The position numbers and the translations under genes were made by a program. The notes under the pieces were generated by a model. It searched no databases. It was not told the DNA's origin and saw only the letters and a list, made by a program, of their open reading frames with translations. 64,000 nt of DNA from the NCBI RefSeq assembly GCF_003259365.1, contig NZ_QLLY01000006.1:250851-314850 (forward strand), written 5' to 3'. This DNA comes from Streptomyces sp. PsTaAH-137 (GTDB lineage Bacteria > Actinomycetota > Actinomycetes > Streptomycetales > Streptomycetaceae). Positions 17,436-25,280 of this stretch are shown here, one piece after another. Positions within the stretch are counted from its first letter, which is position 1, and the number at the start of each line of letters is the position of its first letter.

Positions 17436-17771
17436 CTACCCCTGCCCTGGACCGATTCCCGTAAGCCGCGCTTTGAATGCTTCAAGCAAGGGTTCCAGGT
17501 ACGGATCCAACTCCGGCAGCCCGCCAACGAAGGAAACCAGCTTTCGGGTACCGGCGCAGGGTTCGATGAAGGTGGGTGGGTCGCCGGTGACCTCGCGTAC
17601 GGAGGGGTGCTCGTCTCTCCTTCGGGCGAGGCCATGCTGTTCATCAAGCCGGATGACTGGGGCAAGTTGGAGCCCCGGCGGCGGGAGTTGGGGCCGGAGC
17701 GCCGAGAGTTGGCCAGGCGGGCCGGGCTGGACGACGGGAAATGGCGTGAGCCCATGTTCTCCATGGTGTGA
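17436..17771. pseudogene. Probable remnants of two opposed genes
   Basis: Two coding signals clash here. On the minus strand 17436 to about 17600 reads as a plausible C-terminus (KLVSFVGGLPELDPYLEPLL ending GIGPGQG). On the plus strand about 17561-17771 reads as another C-terminus (GGVLVSPSGEAMLFIKPDDW ending KWREPMFSMV) with strongly G/C-ending codons. They overlap and neither has a convincing start or upstream domain. I read this as the edges of two truncated genes joined by a deletion. The remainder of the gap (17347-17435 and 17772-17806) shows nothing. Confidence 0.4.
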
Positions 17772-17806
17772 CGCGCAAGGGGGGAACAACCCCTACGCAG
17801 AACAGT

Positions 17807-18535
17807 TCACGCAGGTCGTGCCAGTTCCTCCGCGATCCCCCGCACCCCCTCCGCCGCCCGCCGCTGCAACCCCGGACCGAACGTGATCCGGGTCGCCCCC
17901 GCCGTGCCCCACTCCCGCAGTACGGAGCCGTCCGCCGGGGCGCCCGCGTTGATCGGGCCCTCGATGGCCGCGCGCAGGTGCGGCAGGGCCGTCAGTGGGG
18001 CGGCGATCGGGTAGACGCAGTCGGCGCCCGCCGCGATGTAGAGGCGGGCGCGCTCGATGGCCTCCGCCACAGGGTCGGCGGCGCCTCTGATGAACGTATC
18101 GATACGGGCGTTCAGGAAGATCGCGGAACCGGCCGCCGCGCGGAACTCCGCCAGCCAATCGGCTTGTGCGCGAGGTGATTTCAGGCCGTCGTCGCGGGTC
18201 GAGTCCTCCAGGTTGCAGCCGACCGCGCCTGTGTCCAGGAGTCTGGCCACCAGTTCCTTCGGGGGAAGGCCGTAGCCGTCCTCGATGTCCGCGCTGACCG
18301 GTACCGACACCGAACGCGCGATGCGGTGCACCGCCGCGAACATCTCGTCGGCGGGCGTGGAGCCGTCCTCGTAGCCGAGCGAGGCCGCGACCCCGGCGCT
18401 CGGGGTCGCGAGTGCCGGGAAACCGGCCTCCTCGAAGGCGCGGGCGCTCGCCGCGTCCCACGGGCCGGGGAGGACCAGCGGGTCGCCGGGGGAGCGGTCG
18501 TGGTGCAGGGCGCGGAACGTCGCGGCCGGGTTCAC
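17807..18535 (-). CDS. Isocitrate lyase/PEP mutase superfamily enzyme
   Basis: 242 aa TIM-barrel enzyme. LVLPGPWDAASARAFEEAGF and ATPSAGVAASLGYEDG open the barrel; VPVSADIEDGYG carries the magnesium-binding Asp/Glu, and VGCNLEDST and FLNARIDTF follow. The isocitrate lyase KKCGH loop is absent, so it is not an isocitrate lyase; oxaloacetate hydrolase, methylisocitrate lyase-like or PEP phosphonomutase-like chemistry is possible. GTG 18535 overlaps the stop of the AhpD-like gene upstream (GTGA). It is the last gene of a three-gene coupled operon with two AhpD-like proteins. Confidence 0.82.
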   Translation of the reverse strand: MNPAATFRALHHDRSPGDPLVLPGPWDAASARAFEEAGFPALATPSAGVAASLGYEDGSTPADEMFAAVHRIARSVSVPVSADIEDGYGLPPKELVARLLDTGAVGCNLEDSTRDDGLKSPRAQADWLAEFRAAAGSAIFLNARIDTFIRGAADPVAEAIERARLYIAAGADCVYPIAAPLTALPHLRAAIEGPINAGAPADGSVLREWGTAGATRITFGPGLQRRAAEGVRGIAEELARPA

Positions 18536-18981
18536 CACCCTGGGCCTCCTGGTTCGATGCGGCGGGCGACCATCAGGCGGTTCCAGCTGTTGATGACCGT
18601 GATCACCCCGATGAGGTGGGCGAGTTGGGGCTCGGTGAAGTGCTCGGCCGCCGTTGCGTAGACGTCGTCCGGGACGAAGGCGGCCGTCAGGAGCGTGATC
18701 GACTCCGTCAACGCCAGCGCCGCCCGTTCGCGCTCGCTGTACAGGTCGCCGGCCTCGCGCCAGGCGTTGAGGAGCGCGATGCGCTTCGCGCTCTCGCCGT
18801 TCTTCTCCACCGCCACGTCGACGTGCATGTCCAGGCAGAACGCGCACGCGTTGATCTGCGAGGCGCGGATCATCACCAGTTCGGCGAGGACCGGATCGCC
18901 GAGGCCGCGCTTCGCCGCCGCGCCCGCGGTCTGGAGGGCGCGGAGGACGTCCGGCTCCAAGTGGTGCGTGCGAGTGCTCAC
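18532..18981 (-). CDS. AhpD-like carboxymuconolactone decarboxylase-family protein
   Basis: 149 aa. ASQINACAFCLDMHVDVAVE is the AhpD/CMD active-site motif (CxxC followed by His, with the preceding Glu in LAELVMIRAS). These proteins are alkylhydroperoxidase-like thiol peroxidases or sensors of peroxide stress. GTG 18981 overlaps the stop of a close paralogue upstream, and its own stop overlaps the next start, so the three genes are translationally coupled. About half its residues match the paralogue at 18978-19484, indicating duplication. Confidence 0.88.
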   Translation of the reverse strand: MSTRTHHLEPDVLRALQTAGAAAKRGLGDPVLAELVMIRASQINACAFCLDMHVDVAVEKNGESAKRIALLNAWREAGDLYSERERAALALTESITLLTAAFVPDDVYATAAEHFTEPQLAHLIGVITVINSWNRLMVARRIEPGGPGW

Positions 18982-19484
18982 TTGGCGGGCTGCGGCTTGT
19001 AGTGGCCGGCGACCATGCGGGTGGTCACGCCGAAGCGGTTCCAGGCGTTGATCGCCGTGATCGCCGCGATGAGCTGCGCCAGCTCCTTCTCGTCGTAGAG
19101 GCGGGCCGCCTCCTCGTAGACGTCGTCCGGCACGAAACCGTCCGTCAGGACCGTGATCGCCTCCGTCAGCGCCAGCGCCGCGACCTCCTTCTCCGTGTAG
19201 AAGTGCCGGCTCTCCTCCCACGCGCCGAGCTGCACGATCCGCTCGACGCTCTCGCCCGCCGCCAAGGCGTCCTTGGTGTGCATGTCGAGGCAGAACGCGC
19301 AGTGGTTGAGCTGCGACGCGCGGATCTTCACCAGCTCGAACGTCACCGGGTCCAGTCCCTTACGGGCGGCGGTGTCCAGCTGGATCATCGCCTTGTAGAC
19401 CTCGGGGGCGTGCTTGGCCCAGGCCAGGCGCGGGGTGTGCTCGTGGACGTACTCGGGAGTCGTGCTGTTCGTGTTCGTGGTCAT
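18978..19484 (-). CDS. AhpD-like carboxymuconolactone decarboxylase-family protein
   Basis: 168 aa paralogue of the next gene. LVKIRASQLNHCAFCLDMHT has the CxxC/His motif, and the C-terminal half (IAAITAINAWNRFGVTTRMV) matches the usual helical end. Starts at ATG 19484; a TAGGCT box ends six bases upstream on this strand and no Shine-Dalgarno is seen, so the operon may be leaderless. It is divergent from a MocR-type regulator 46 bases away, the probable controller. Peroxidase activity is predicted but would need a thiol partner not encoded here. Confidence 0.9.
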   Translation of the reverse strand: MTTNTNSTTPEYVHEHTPRLAWAKHAPEVYKAMIQLDTAARKGLDPVTFELVKIRASQLNHCAFCLDMHTKDALAAGESVERIVQLGAWEESRHFYTEKEVAALALTEAITVLTDGFVPDDVYEEAARLYDEKELAQLIAAITAINAWNRFGVTTRMVAGHYKPQPAK

Positions 19485-19530
19485 GCTGCGAGCCTACGAA
19501 GGCATTAGCCCACGTGTATGGTCCATTTCC

Positions 19531-20946
19531 ATGGCAAACGAGTGGGCCACTTCGCCGTCCGGGCAGGCGCTCGGCATCGATCTGCACATCGAGCCCACGG
19601 GCGCGTACGGGCTGCGGCGCGGGCTCACCGACGCGCTGCGCGAGGCCGTACGCGGCGGACGCCTCGCCCCCGGGACCCGGCTGCCCTCCTCGCGCACCCT
19701 CGCCGCCGACCTGGGCATCGCCCGCAACACCGTCGCCGACGCCTACGCCGATCTCGTCGCCGAGGGGTGGCTCACGGCGCGGCAGGGGTCCGGCACCCGG
19801 GTCGCCGAGCGGCCCGTCGAAGCGCCCCGCCCGGCCCCGACCCCGGCCCGCCGGGCCACCGGGCCGCTGGTCCACAATCTCCAGCCCGGCAGCCCCGACC
19901 TCGCCTCCTTCCCCCGCGCCGCCTGGCTCAAGGCCGCCCGCCGCGCCCTGACCACCGCCCCGAACGAGGCCCTCGGCTACGGCGACCCGCGCGGGCGGCC
20001 CGAACTGCGGGCCGCGCTCGCCGGGTATCTCGCCCGGGCCCGCGGGGTGCACGCCGACCCCGAGCGCATCGTGATCTGCTCCGGGTTCGCGCACGGGCTG
20101 ATGCTGCTCGGTGACGTGCTGCGCGGGCGGGGGGCCGGTGACATCGCCGTCGAGTCGTACGGGCTGCCTCCGCACTGGCAGATCCTGGACCGCGCCGGGC
20201 TGCGCACGCGGCCGCTTCCGCTCGACGAACTCGGCACCGGGGCCGATGACCTGGGGTCTGCCGGGGCCGTGCTGCTCACCCCCGCGCACCAGTTCCCGAT
20301 GGGTGATCCGCTGCATCCGGACCGGCGGGCCGCCGTCGTCGACTGGGCGCGGCGCACCGGCGGGCTCGTCATCGAGGACGACTACGACGGGGAGTTCCGT
20401 TACGACCGGCAGCCCGTCGGCGCGCTCCAGGGGCTCGACCCGCACCGGGTCGTGTATCTCGGCACCACCAGCAAGTCGCTCGCGCCGGGGCTCCGGCTGG
20501 GGTGGATGGTGCTGCCGCCCGGGCTCACCGAGGAGGTCGTCGCCGTCAAGGGGGTCAGCGACTGGTCGTGCGGGGTGCTGGATCAGTTGACGCTCACCGA
20601 GTTCCTGAACTCCGGGGCCTACGACCGTCATCTGCGCGGGGCGCGGCTGCGGTACCGGAGGCGGCGGGACCAGTTGGTCGCCGCCCTCGCCGAACGGGCG
20701 CCCTCGGTCCGGGTCACCGGGATCGCCGCCGGGCTGCACGCCGTCCTTCCCCTGGCACCCGGCACCGAGGACTCCGTGGTGCGGGCTGCCGCCTGGCAGG
20801 GGCTCGGTGTGGTGGGTCTCTCCAGCTACCGGCACGCCGATGTCTCCGGCGCCGATCCGCTCGATGCCCTGGTCGTGGGGTACGGGACGCCTCCGGATCA
20901 TGGGTGGGCGGGGGCGCTGGACGCGTTGTGCAGGGTGCTGCCGTAG
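19531..20946 (+). CDS. MocR-type GntR/aminotransferase regulator
   Basis: 471 aa. The N-terminal winged helix is GntR type (RLPSSRTLAADLGIARNTVA, then EGWLTARQGSGTRV). Residues about 115-465 are a class I aminotransferase fold that binds PLP: VIEDDYDGEFRYDRQPVGAL and GTTSKSLAPGLRLGWMV, in which Lys of TSKSLAP is the Schiff-base residue. MocR proteins sense PLP or an amino compound and bind direct repeats. ATG 19531 lies eight bases after TATGGT, and ATGGTCCAT/TTCCATGG overlaps it, a possible operator shared with the divergent AhpD-like operon. Confidence 0.9.
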   Translation: MANEWATSPSGQALGIDLHIEPTGAYGLRRGLTDALREAVRGGRLAPGTRLPSSRTLAADLGIARNTVADAYADLVAEGWLTARQGSGTRVAERPVEAPRPAPTPARRATGPLVHNLQPGSPDLASFPRAAWLKAARRALTTAPNEALGYGDPRGRPELRAALAGYLARARGVHADPERIVICSGFAHGLMLLGDVLRGRGAGDIAVESYGLPPHWQILDRAGLRTRPLPLDELGTGADDLGSAGAVLLTPAHQFPMGDPLHPDRRAAVVDWARRTGGLVIEDDYDGEFRYDRQPVGALQGLDPHRVVYLGTTSKSLAPGLRLGWMVLPPGLTEEVVAVKGVSDWSCGVLDQLTLTEFLNSGAYDRHLRGARLRYRRRRDQLVAALAERAPSVRVTGIAAGLHAVLPLAPGTEDSVVRAAAWQGLGVVGLSSYRHADVSGADPLDALVVGYGTPPDHGWAGALDALCRVLP

Positions 20947-20963
20947 CGGGCCCGAGCTGATTT

Positions 20964-21322
20964 CGCGCAGTTCCCCGCGCCCCTGGGTAGTTCGTCGTGT
21001 GCGCCCCGGTGGCCGCTTCTCGCGCAGTTCCCCGCGCCCCTGAAGGCATGCGCTGCGCGCAGCCTTCCCCTGAGGCAGCGCTCCGCCGCGCCTCTCTTGA
21101 TGAGATGACGCACGCAGTGCGCATCTCAGGGGCGCGGGGAACTGCGCGACCAGCCACGACGAGAGCCGCGCACGAAGAACGACCCAGGGGCGCGGGGAAC
21201 TGCGCGATCAGCCACGATGGTGGCGCGCACGAGGGACTGCCTAGGGGCGCGGGGAACTGCGCGATCAGCCACGACGGTGGCGCACTCGGAGACCGGCCCG
21301 AGCTACGGCGCGGGGAACCGTG
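20964..21322. repeat. 57-bp repeat array with structured centre (array 3)
   Basis: This fills the 394-base gap between converging genes. Inverted cores begin at 20964 and 21021; direct cores begin at 21128, 21186 and 21243, and a degenerate one near 21305 (GGCGCGGGGAAC). Spacing is 57 or 58 bases. The centre (21042-21127) repeats the stem-loops of array 1, including GAGATGACGCAC/GTGCGCATCTC. About 30 bases separate it from the stop of the minus-strand gene. Confidence 0.9.
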
Positions 21323-21340
21323 GAAGGAGACCCGGCCGAG

Positions 21341-22198
21341 CTACGGCGTGGCGTCCGGTGGTGGTGGGGTCTCGCCGAAGCGGGCCAAGGCGAGGGCCCC
21401 GGCCACCGCCACCCCGAAACCGACCACCGCCACCCACCCGAGCCCACCCCGCGTGCGGTCGCCGAGCCAGATCACACCCACCAGCGCCGGACCCACCGTC
21501 TCCCCGATGACCATCCCGGCCGTCGCCACCGTCACGGAACCCCGCTGCAACGCCGACGTCAGCAACAAGAACGCCGCCCCACCCCCGACCAGCAGTGCGA
21601 ACGTCGCCGGGTTCGTCAGCAGCGCCCCGGGCGACACGTCGTCGATCAGGCGGACGCTCACCTCGACCACCCCGAAACCGAACCCCGAACCCAGCCCCAG
21701 CGCGAGCGCCCGCCCGCGCCCGGGCAGCCGGCCCGCGACGGCCCCCACCCCGAGCACCCCGACGGCCACCCCGAGCATCGCCCACCGCAACGCGTCCGAC
21801 CCGGCCCGCGCCCCCTCCGCGCCGGAGGCCAGCGCCAGCATCGCGAGCCCGCCGCACACCGCGGCCACGGCACCCCACTCGGCCCCGCTCAACCGCACCC
21901 GCAACAGCCGCGCCGCGACCACCGCGGTGACGGCCAGGCTCGCGGCGAGCGCCGCCCCCACCGCGTAGATCGGGATGCTGCGCAGCGCCACGACCTGGAA
22001 GACGAATCCGACCCCGTCGAGCCCGAGCCCCGCGACATAGCGCCACTGCCGCAACGCCCGTACCAGCAAAGCCGGATCGACCCCGGAACCGGTCCCCGGC
22101 GGAGCCGCCCGCGCGGCCATCGCCTGGAGCACGGAGGCCGTTCCGAAACAGACGGCCGAAGCCAGCGCGCAGAGCATTCCCAGAGTCACACAGGGCAT
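21341..22198 (-). CDS. EamA/DMT-type membrane transporter
   Basis: 285 aa with ten hydrophobic segments, the layout of the drug/metabolite transporter superfamily. The first helix (LGMLCALASAVCFGTASVLQ) and AVGAALAASLAVTAVVAARL resemble the first EamA half; GMVIGETVGPALVGVIWLGD resembles the second. Starts at ATG 22198: upstream in-frame residues are not hydrophobic. No ribosome site is clear. The substrate is unknown. Its 3' end abuts repeat array 3 and its 5' end is divergent from a lipoprotein gene 81 bases away. Confidence 0.82.
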   Translation of the reverse strand: MPCVTLGMLCALASAVCFGTASVLQAMAARAAPPGTGSGVDPALLVRALRQWRYVAGLGLDGVGFVFQVVALRSIPIYAVGAALAASLAVTAVVAARLLRVRLSGAEWGAVAAVCGGLAMLALASGAEGARAGSDALRWAMLGVAVGVLGVGAVAGRLPGRGRALALGLGSGFGFGVVEVSVRLIDDVSPGALLTNPATFALLVGGGAAFLLLTSALQRGSVTVATAGMVIGETVGPALVGVIWLGDRTRGGLGWVAVVGFGVAVAGALALARFGETPPPPDATP

Positions 22199-22279
22199 CT
22201 TGGGGTACGCGGGTGCGTGGTCATTGCAGGCGCTCTCTAATGTAGGCGCGGAGACATCACCACACACGGGGGAACACAC

Positions 22280-22618
22280 ATGGCAGACAGCATCACCCGG
22301 CGGCGCCTGCGCTCCGGCACCGTCGTGCTCGGCGGCGTGGGACTGCTCGCCGCGGCTCTCACCGCCTGCGACTCCGACCCGGACAAGCGCTGCGTCGACC
22401 GCGACAGCTACACCACCGGGAAGGGCTACAAGGTCGTCGACGACAAGTACTGCAAGAGCACCAAGTCGTCGGCCGGCAACACCGGCTGGTACTACGGCGG
22501 GTCCAAGAGCGGCAGCCGGATCAAGAGCGGGTCGTTCACCAAGTCGTCAGGGGGTTCGGGAGGCGGCTCCGGGGTCTCGCGCGGCGGATTCGGCGGCAAG
22601 GGCGGATCGGGCGGCTGA
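22280..22618 (+). CDS. YgiB-like Gly/Ser-rich lipoprotein
   Basis: 112 aa. RRRLRSGTVVLGGVGLLAAA ends in the lipobox LTAC, so it is exported and lipid-anchored. The mature part has two Cys pairs (CVDRDSYTTGKG, YCKSTKSS) and a Gly/Ser-rich tail that ends in SRGGFGGKGG. The RGGFG element and the pairing with a glutathionylspermidine-synthase-like gene match E. coli YgiB-YgiC (recalled from memory). GGGGGAA precedes ATG 22280. It is seven bases upstream of its partner, so they form an operon. Confidence 0.8.
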   Translation: MADSITRRRLRSGTVVLGGVGLLAAALTACDSDPDKRCVDRDSYTTGKGYKVVDDKYCKSTKSSAGNTGWYYGGSKSGSRIKSGSFTKSSGGSGGGSGVSRGGFGGKGGSGG

Positions 22619-22625
22619 GCCGGAC

Positions 22626-23813
22626 ATGCGCAGACACGCCATCACCCCGCGTCCCGGCTGGCAGGGGATCGTGGAGGAGCAGGGGCTCATCTACCCGCTG
22701 ACCCGCTACCCGGACGACTCGCTGCGCCCGTACTGGGACGAGAGCGCCTACTACGAGTTCTCCCTGCCCGAGGTCGAGGCGCTGGAGGAGGTCGTCGAGG
22801 AGCTGCACGCCATGTGCCTGGCCGCGGCCGGGCACATCGTCGACCGGGACCGCTTCGCCGATCTCGGCATCACCGACCCGCGCGTCGTCGCCGCCGTGAC
22901 CGAGTCCTGGCACCGACGGGCCGAACTCCCCTCGCTCTACGGGCGGTTCGACCTCCGCTACGACGGCACGGGCCCGGCGAAGCTCCTGGAGTACAACGCC
23001 GACACGCCCACCTCCCTCGTCGAGGCGGCGAGCCCCCAGTGGTTCTGGATGGAGGAGCGCTTCCCCGGCGCCGACCAGTGGAACTCCCTCCACGAACGCC
23101 TCGTCGACGCCTGGAAGAAGCAGGCCGCCCTGCTGCCGCCCGGCAGCCCCCTGCACTTCGCGCACTCCGCCGCCGACGAACTCGGCGAGGACCTGATGAC
23201 GGTCGGCTACCTGAAGGAGACCGCGGAGCAGGCGGGCCTCGCCACCGACTGGATCTCGATGGAGGAGATCGGCTGGGACAGCCTGTCGGGGCGCTTCGTC
23301 GACAACCAACTCCGCTTCATCCGCAGCTGCTTCAAGCTGTACCCGTGGGAGTGGCTGACCACGGACGCGTTCGCCGAGCACGTCCTGGACACCCTCGACA
23401 ACGGCGGCGGCACCGGCAGCACCCTGTGGATCGAGCCCGCCTGGAAGATGCTGCTCAGCAACAAGGCGCTGCTCGCCGTCCTGTGGGAGCTGTACCCGGA
23501 CCACCCGAACCTGCTGCCCGCCTACGTCGACGGCCCGCGCGACCTCGCCACCACCACCGGCTACGTCGCCAAGCCGCTGCTGGGCCGCGAGGGCGAGGGC
23601 GTCACCCTCCACGGCCCAGGGTCTCCATCCGGCGAGATTCCCGAAGAGCCCTGCTGCTACCAGGAGTTGGCGCCCCTGCCCGACTTCGACGGCAACCGCA
23701 CCGTGCTCGGCGCCTGGGTCGTCGACGGCGAGGCCGCCGGGCTCGGCATCCGGGAGTCGGCGGACCTCGTCACCGACGGATACGCCCGCTTCCTCCCGCA
23801 CGTCATCCTCTGA
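22626..23813 (+). CDS. Glutathionylspermidine synthase-like ATP-grasp protein (YgiC)
   Basis: 395 aa, GSP_synth family. LRPYWDESAYYEFSLPEVEA, RFDLRYDGTGPAKLLEYNAD and TPTSLVEAASPQWFW are hallmark N-terminal segments; KPLLGREGEGVTL is the ATP-binding loop and TVLGAWVVDGEAAGLGIRES the end. It lacks the amidase half of E. coli Gsp, as YgiC/YjfC do. Actinomycetes do not make glutathione, so the natural substrate is likely another peptide or amine. Its partner is the lipoprotein upstream. Confidence 0.85.
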   Translation: MRRHAITPRPGWQGIVEEQGLIYPLTRYPDDSLRPYWDESAYYEFSLPEVEALEEVVEELHAMCLAAAGHIVDRDRFADLGITDPRVVAAVTESWHRRAELPSLYGRFDLRYDGTGPAKLLEYNADTPTSLVEAASPQWFWMEERFPGADQWNSLHERLVDAWKKQAALLPPGSPLHFAHSAADELGEDLMTVGYLKETAEQAGLATDWISMEEIGWDSLSGRFVDNQLRFIRSCFKLYPWEWLTTDAFAEHVLDTLDNGGGTGSTLWIEPAWKMLLSNKALLAVLWELYPDHPNLLPAYVDGPRDLATTTGYVAKPLLGREGEGVTLHGPGSPSGEIPEEPCCYQELAPLPDFDGNRTVLGAWVVDGEAAGLGIRESADLVTDGYARFLPHVIL

Positions 23814-23825
23814 CCCCCTGGGGTA

Positions 23826-25049
23826 CTACGCGCCCAGCACCGCCCGCAGCTGATCGAGCCCCCAGTCCAGATCCTCCTTGCCGATCACCAGCGGCGGCGC
23901 GATCCGGATGGTCGACCCGTGGGTGTCCTTCACCAGGACACCCCGGGCCATCAGCTTCTCCGAGATCTCCCGGCCCGTCCCGTACGCGGGATCGATGTCG
24001 ACGCCCGCCCAGAGCCCGCGGCCCCGCACCTCCGTCACCTTCCCCGTCCCCGCCAGCACGCCCAGCTCGGCGTGCAGATGCTCGCCCAGCTCGGTGGCCC
24101 GCCGCTGGAACTCCCCGCCGCGCAGCATCGCGATCACTTCGAGACCCACCGCGCAGGCGAGCGGATTCCCGCCGAACGTCGACCCGTGCTCGCCCGGCCG
24201 GAACACGCCGAGGACGTCCCGGTCGGCGACCACCGCCGACACCGGCACGACCCCGCCGCCGAGCGCCTTGCCCAGCACGTACACGTCCGGCACCACGCCC
24301 TCGTGCTCGCACGCGAACGTCCGGCCGGTCCGGCCGAGCCCCGACTGGATCTCGTCCGCGATGAACAGCACCCCGCGCTCGCGCGTCAGCTCCCGTACGC
24401 CCGGCAGATAGCCGGCGGGCGGCACCAGGACCCCCGCCTCGCCCTGGATGGGTTCGAGGAGGACGGCCACCGTCTCGTCCGTGACCGCGGCCCGGAGCGC
24501 GTCCAGATCCCCGTACGGGACGATGTCGAAGCCCGGCGTGTACGGGCCGAAGTCGGCGCGCGCCTCCGGGTCCGTGGAGAAGCTGACGATCGTCGTCGTA
24601 CGGCCGTGGAAGTTGTCGGACGCCACCACGATCCGGGCCCGCCCGTCCGGCACACCCTTGACCCGGTAGCCCCACTTGCGGGCGGTCTTCACGGCGGTCT
24701 CGACGGCCTCCGCGCCCGTGTTCATCGGCAGCACCATGTCCTTGCCGCACAGCTCGGCGAGCTGTGTGCAGAAGTCGGCGAACCGGTCGTGGTGGAAGGC
24801 GCGCGAGGTCAGCGTGACGCGCTCCAGCTGGGCCTTGGCCGCGTCGACGAGCCGCCGGTTGCCGTGCCCGAAGTTCAGCGCGGAGTAGCCGGCGAGCATG
24901 TCCAGATAGCGGCGCCCCTCGACATCCGTCAGCCAGGCGCCGTCGCCCGTGGCGACGACCACCGGCAGCGGGTGGTAGTTGTGCGCGCTGTGCGCGTCGG
25001 ACGCGCCGATGTAGTCCTGCGTGGCGTGGTCGGGAGTCACAGAAGTCAC
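23826..25049 (-). CDS. rocD: Ornithine aminotransferase
   Basis: 407 aa class III PLP aminotransferase that converts ornithine and 2-oxoglutarate to glutamate semialdehyde and glutamate. LDMLAGYSALNFGHGNRRLV, PMNTGAEAVETAVKTARKWG and GVLFIADEIQSGLGRTGRTF are ornithine transaminase hallmarks; VLGKALGGGVVPVSA holds the PLP Lys. Gly at the substrate gate and Tyr in the N-terminal YHPLP fit ornithine. GTG 25049 follows GGAGATCCC. Stands alone, divergent from glyA. Confidence 0.9.
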   Translation of the reverse strand: MTSVTPDHATQDYIGASDAHSAHNYHPLPVVVATGDGAWLTDVEGRRYLDMLAGYSALNFGHGNRRLVDAAKAQLERVTLTSRAFHHDRFADFCTQLAELCGKDMVLPMNTGAEAVETAVKTARKWGYRVKGVPDGRARIVVASDNFHGRTTTIVSFSTDPEARADFGPYTPGFDIVPYGDLDALRAAVTDETVAVLLEPIQGEAGVLVPPAGYLPGVRELTRERGVLFIADEIQSGLGRTGRTFACEHEGVVPDVYVLGKALGGGVVPVSAVVADRDVLGVFRPGEHGSTFGGNPLACAVGLEVIAMLRGGEFQRRATELGEHLHAELGVLAGTGKVTEVRGRGLWAGVDIDPAYGTGREISEKLMARGVLVKDTHGSTIRIAPPLVIGKEDLDWGLDQLRAVLGA

Positions 25050-25170
25050 GGGATCTCCGTTCGTACGGCACTCGGCGAGCGGTGCGGGACGGGCTTGTGG
25101 CCCGTTCCTATCGTGGCTCGCATGCCGGACGCGGAAACCTCGCCCGGGGCGCGCCCGGTAATGTGAGAAC

Positions 25171-25247
25171 GGAGCCGTGACTGGCGCGCTGGGATGGGAC
25201 CGACCATCGGGGAGCGGCTCGTGAACTGTGTGCCGTGCGCCTGGGCC
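25171..25247 (+). promoter_or_regulatory. ZTP (pfl) riboswitch controlling glyA
   Basis: The leader contains the pfl/ZTP consensus in order: GTGACTGGCG (25177-25186), TGGG (25190-25193), the ACCATCGGGGAGCGG box (25203-25217) and GCGCCTGGGC (25237-25246). P1 forms from GAGCCG (25172-25177) and CGGCTC (25215-25220); P2 from GATGG (25193-25197) and CCATC (25204-25208). GGCG (25183-25186) can pair with CGCC (25238-25241) as the pseudoknot. A TAATGT box at 25159-25164 fits as the -10. The sensor binds ZTP/ZMP, signals of 10-formyl-tetrahydrofolate shortage, and glyA is a classical target. No terminator follows, so translation is probably controlled. Confidence 0.88.
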
Positions 25248-25280
25248 GACCGCGAACCGATTGTGTCCGGAGGCAGCCCC

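Noticed and set aside
17807..18535. Isocitrate lyase of the glyoxylate shunt
   Set aside because: The family is right but the KKCGH active loop is missing and the protein is half the normal length.
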